A stretch of DNA of 7,246 nucleotides from an uncultured Bacilli bacterium (lineage in GTDB: Bacteria > Bacillota_I > Bacilli_A > RF39 > UBA660), in contig CALVRF010000063.1 in assembly GCA_944358495.1 (NCBI GenBank), forward strand, positions 1 to 7,246. Direction: 5' to 3'. Made by a program: the position numbers and the translations under genes. A model generated the notes under the pieces. That model searched no databases and was not told where the DNA came from. It was given only the letters and a program-made list of their open reading frames with translations. Below, in pieces: positions 5,595-7,246 of the stretch. Numbering within the stretch: the stretch's first letter is position 1; each line of letters begins with the position of its first letter.

Positions 5595-7023
5595 TATTAT
5601 TTCTTTTTTCAAAGAATTAAAGGATTATTTTAAAAATAAAATTAAGAAAAACAGTTTAGCTACAAACATTTGGTTTTTCTTAATTATTTTCTCTGTATTA
5701 ATTTTAGCTTTTTTATGGTTTTTTCAAATTGTTTTTTTAGGAACTTATTATAAAAGTTATAAGACTAATGAACTAAATACGGCAGCTAAGGAATTAAAGG
5801 CCGATTTTATAAATAATGATTTAAATTCATTGACGGATATTGCAATTAACAATGGAGTTTGCATTGAAATATATGGTGAATCTCCAGATAAATATACGGC
5901 TAAATATTTCAATCAAGGTTGTATGGAGTTTGGTAATACTAACTTTAAGGTCAAAAAAGACTTTATCGAAAGTAATTTAGATAAGCAACAATATAATTTA
6001 GTCAACAATCAGTTTAAAAACAATACCCTTATTTATGCGTTGAAATTGGATTCATCAACTTATGCTTTTATCAATGCTTCATTAGAGCCGATTGATGGTA
6101 CAGTACAAATTTTACAAAGCCAATTATTATATGTTACTTTAGTGGTTCTTATTTTATCTTTTATCATTGGTTATTTTATTTCTAAAAAATTATCACGCCC
6201 AATTACTCAAATTAGTAAAGATGCGAAGTTGATGGCGGATGGAAATTATGATATTAAATTTTCTAGTAATGAGGACATTTATGAAATTAATGAACTCGTG
6301 GATACTTTGAACTATACTAAAAGTGAATTAGCTAAAATGGATGAGTTAAAACGCGATTTAATGGCTAATGTTTCTCATGACTTAAAGACACCATTAACAA
6401 TGATTAAGGCTTATGCCGAAATGGTTAGGGATTTAACATATAAAGACAAAAATAAACGCGAAGATAATTTAAATACGATAATTACAGAAACGGATAGATT
6501 AAACTTATTAGTCAATGATATTTTAGATTTATCGGCTTTACAAGCTAGAGGAACGACTTTACATTTAGAAGAGTTTGATCTAGTCGATATCACAACGGAA
6601 ATTATTAATAAATTTAGTATTTTGACAGAAAAAGAAGGTTATAATTTTAAATTTATCCATCCTAAAAAAGCAATGGTTAAGGCAGATAAGAAAAGAATTT
6701 ATCAAGTTATCTATAACTTGATTAACAATGCGATTAACTATACTGGTGATGATAAGAAGGTTACAGTACATATTAAGTCTAATGATGATACTTATTTAGT
6801 AGAAATTAAAGATAGTGGAAAGGGCATTAACAAAGATGAAATTAAATTCATTTGGGATAAGTATTATCACAGTGATAAAAAACATAAACGTAATGAATAT
6901 GGAACTGGTTTAGGCTTATCTATTGTTAAAAATATTTTGCAAACGCATAAATGTAAATATGGCGTTAATAGTTCTATTAAAGGAACAACTTTCTATTTTG
7001 AGATTAAAAAATCACTTAAATAA
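5575..7023 (+). CDS. Membrane sensor histidine kinase, partner of the response regulator
   Basis: A 482-residue sensor kinase. TM1 lies near 32-56 and TM2 near 183-203, with an external sensor of about 125 residues between them that matches no domain I can name and holds two cysteines (C96, C116). A HAMP linker (about 204-256) leads to the dimerisation domain with phospho-histidine H268 in SHDLKTPL. The ATPase domain has the N box (NLINNAINY, 381-389), G1 (KDSGKG, 412-417) and G2 (GTGLGLS, 443-449). The IWDKYY (426-431) and following GTGLGLSIVKNIL text is typical of Firmicute kinases paired with OmpR-type regulators. All catalytic boxes are intact. The start is an uncommon TTG; no ATG or GTG occurs before TM1, and starting later would lose it. 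It overlaps the regulator by 20 bases, so translation is probably coupled. Signal unknown; membrane location of neighbours' functions hints at envelope sensing but does not prove it. Confidence 0.95.
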   Translation: MSQIKTNIISFFKELKDYFKNKIKKNSLATNIWFFLIIFSVLILAFLWFFQIVFLGTYYKSYKTNELNTAAKELKADFINNDLNSLTDIAINNGVCIEIYGESPDKYTAKYFNQGCMEFGNTNFKVKKDFIESNLDKQQYNLVNNQFKNNTLIYALKLDSSTYAFINASLEPIDGTVQILQSQLLYVTLVVLILSFIIGYFISKKLSRPITQISKDAKLMADGNYDIKFSSNEDIYEINELVDTLNYTKSELAKMDELKRDLMANVSHDLKTPLTMIKAYAEMVRDLTYKDKNKREDNLNTIITETDRLNLLVNDILDLSALQARGTTLHLEEFDLVDITTEIINKFSILTEKEGYNFKFIHPKKAMVKADKKRIYQVIYNLINNAINYTGDDKKVTVHIKSNDDTYLVEIKDSGKGINKDEIKFIWDKYYHSDKKHKRNEYGTGLGLSIVKNILQTHKCKYGVNSSIKGTTFYFEIKKSLK

Positions 7024-7035
7024 AGTGATTTTTTT
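7006..7035. terminator. Bidirectional terminator between converging genes
   Basis: A perfect 12-bp inverted repeat (AAAAAATCACTT at 7006-7017 with AAGTGATTTTTT at 7023-7034) encloses a 5-base loop (7018-7022). Read on the + strand it ends in seven T (7029-7035) and on the - strand in six T (complement of 7006-7011), so it can terminate both the kinase and the thymidylate kinase transcripts. Stop codons of both genes lie at the loop. Confidence 0.9.
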
Positions 7036-7246
7036 GTAATATTTTTTGAACTTCTTCTTTAGTTTCGTCGATTGGACCCTCGGCATTAATAACTTCAACA
7101 TTATTGAATAAAGGTATTAAAGCTTGATAACCAAGTCTAGCTTTGGTTAAAGTGAAAGGGTTTTCACTTTTATCTAACGATTTTCCGCGGGCTTTGACTC
7201 TTTCTAGAGATAATTCCGGCGTAATATCAAAATATAAAGTTAAATC
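7016..7246 (-). CDS. tmk: Thymidylate kinase, C-terminal part (gene runs off the window)
   Basis: The - strand reads open from the window edge to a TAA at 7018-7016, giving 76 residues, about the last third of a normal 205-215-residue dTMP kinase. The enzyme phosphorylates dTMP to dTDP with ATP, an essential step of dTTP synthesis in the cytoplasm. The fragment opens with DLTLYFDITPELSLERVKAR, which matches the core strand and following helix before the LID in Tmk. After this come a LID-like segment (GKSLDKSENPFTLTKARLGY) and the closing strand VEVINAEGPIDE with the last helix. The P-loop and DRY region are outside the window, so the call rests on this C-terminal pattern alone. Another deoxynucleoside kinase is the main alternative. 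It converges on the histidine kinase gene and overlaps it by 8 bases. Confidence 0.82.
   Translation of the reverse strand, partial: DLTLYFDITPELSLERVKARGKSLDKSENPFTLTKARLGYQALIPLFNNVEVINAEGPIDETKEEVQKILQKNHFI

Noticed and set aside
6411..6771. Two - strand open frames inside the histidine kinase
   Set aside because: They are antisense to conserved catalytic boxes, lack start signals, and look like shadows of AT-rich coding sequence.

Overview
The window is AT-rich (roughly 30% GC by eye) and tightly packed, with strong Gram-positive ribosome binding sites, sigma-A-type promoters and short intrinsic terminators. It looks like a chromosomal segment from a low-GC Firmicute, most likely in the Bacilli/Erysipelotrichia/RF39-like range. 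The nine tryptophans I located are all TGG, and every stop is TAA or TAG. This argues for the standard bacterial code and against the TGA=Trp code of mycoplasmas. Presence of uppP also suggests a walled cell. No mobile element, CRISPR array, rRNA or tRNA is visible, and no gene-free stretch exceeds about 120 bases.

Layout: seven genes read on the + strand and one on the - strand. (1) 1-1758 is a half-size ABC exporter missing its N-terminus at the window edge, closed by a hairpin terminator. (2) 1840-2505 encodes a divergent protein resembling a class I methyltransferase. (3) 2575-2988 encodes an unrecognised 137-residue protein behind a perfect TTGACA-17-TATAAT promoter. (4) 3089-3889 is uppP, undecaprenyl-diphosphatase, with its own promoter and terminator. 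(5) 3950-4861 is an unusual fusion of a BirA-like winged helix to a calcineurin-type metallophosphoesterase. (6, 7) 4926-5594 and 5575-7023 are an OmpR-family response regulator and a membrane histidine kinase, overlapping by 20 bases. (8) 7016-7246 (-) is the C-terminal third of thymidylate kinase, converging on the kinase gene. The two stop codons interlock within one symmetric hairpin that can terminate both transcripts.

The exporter, UppP and the two-component system are all envelope-related, but promoters and terminators split them into separate transcription units, so a single pathway is not shown. I found no convincing novel multi-gene system. The items most worth a second look are the winged-helix/phosphoesterase fusion, the strongly promoted unknown 137-residue protein, the methyltransferase-like protein, and the habit of building terminators over stop codons.
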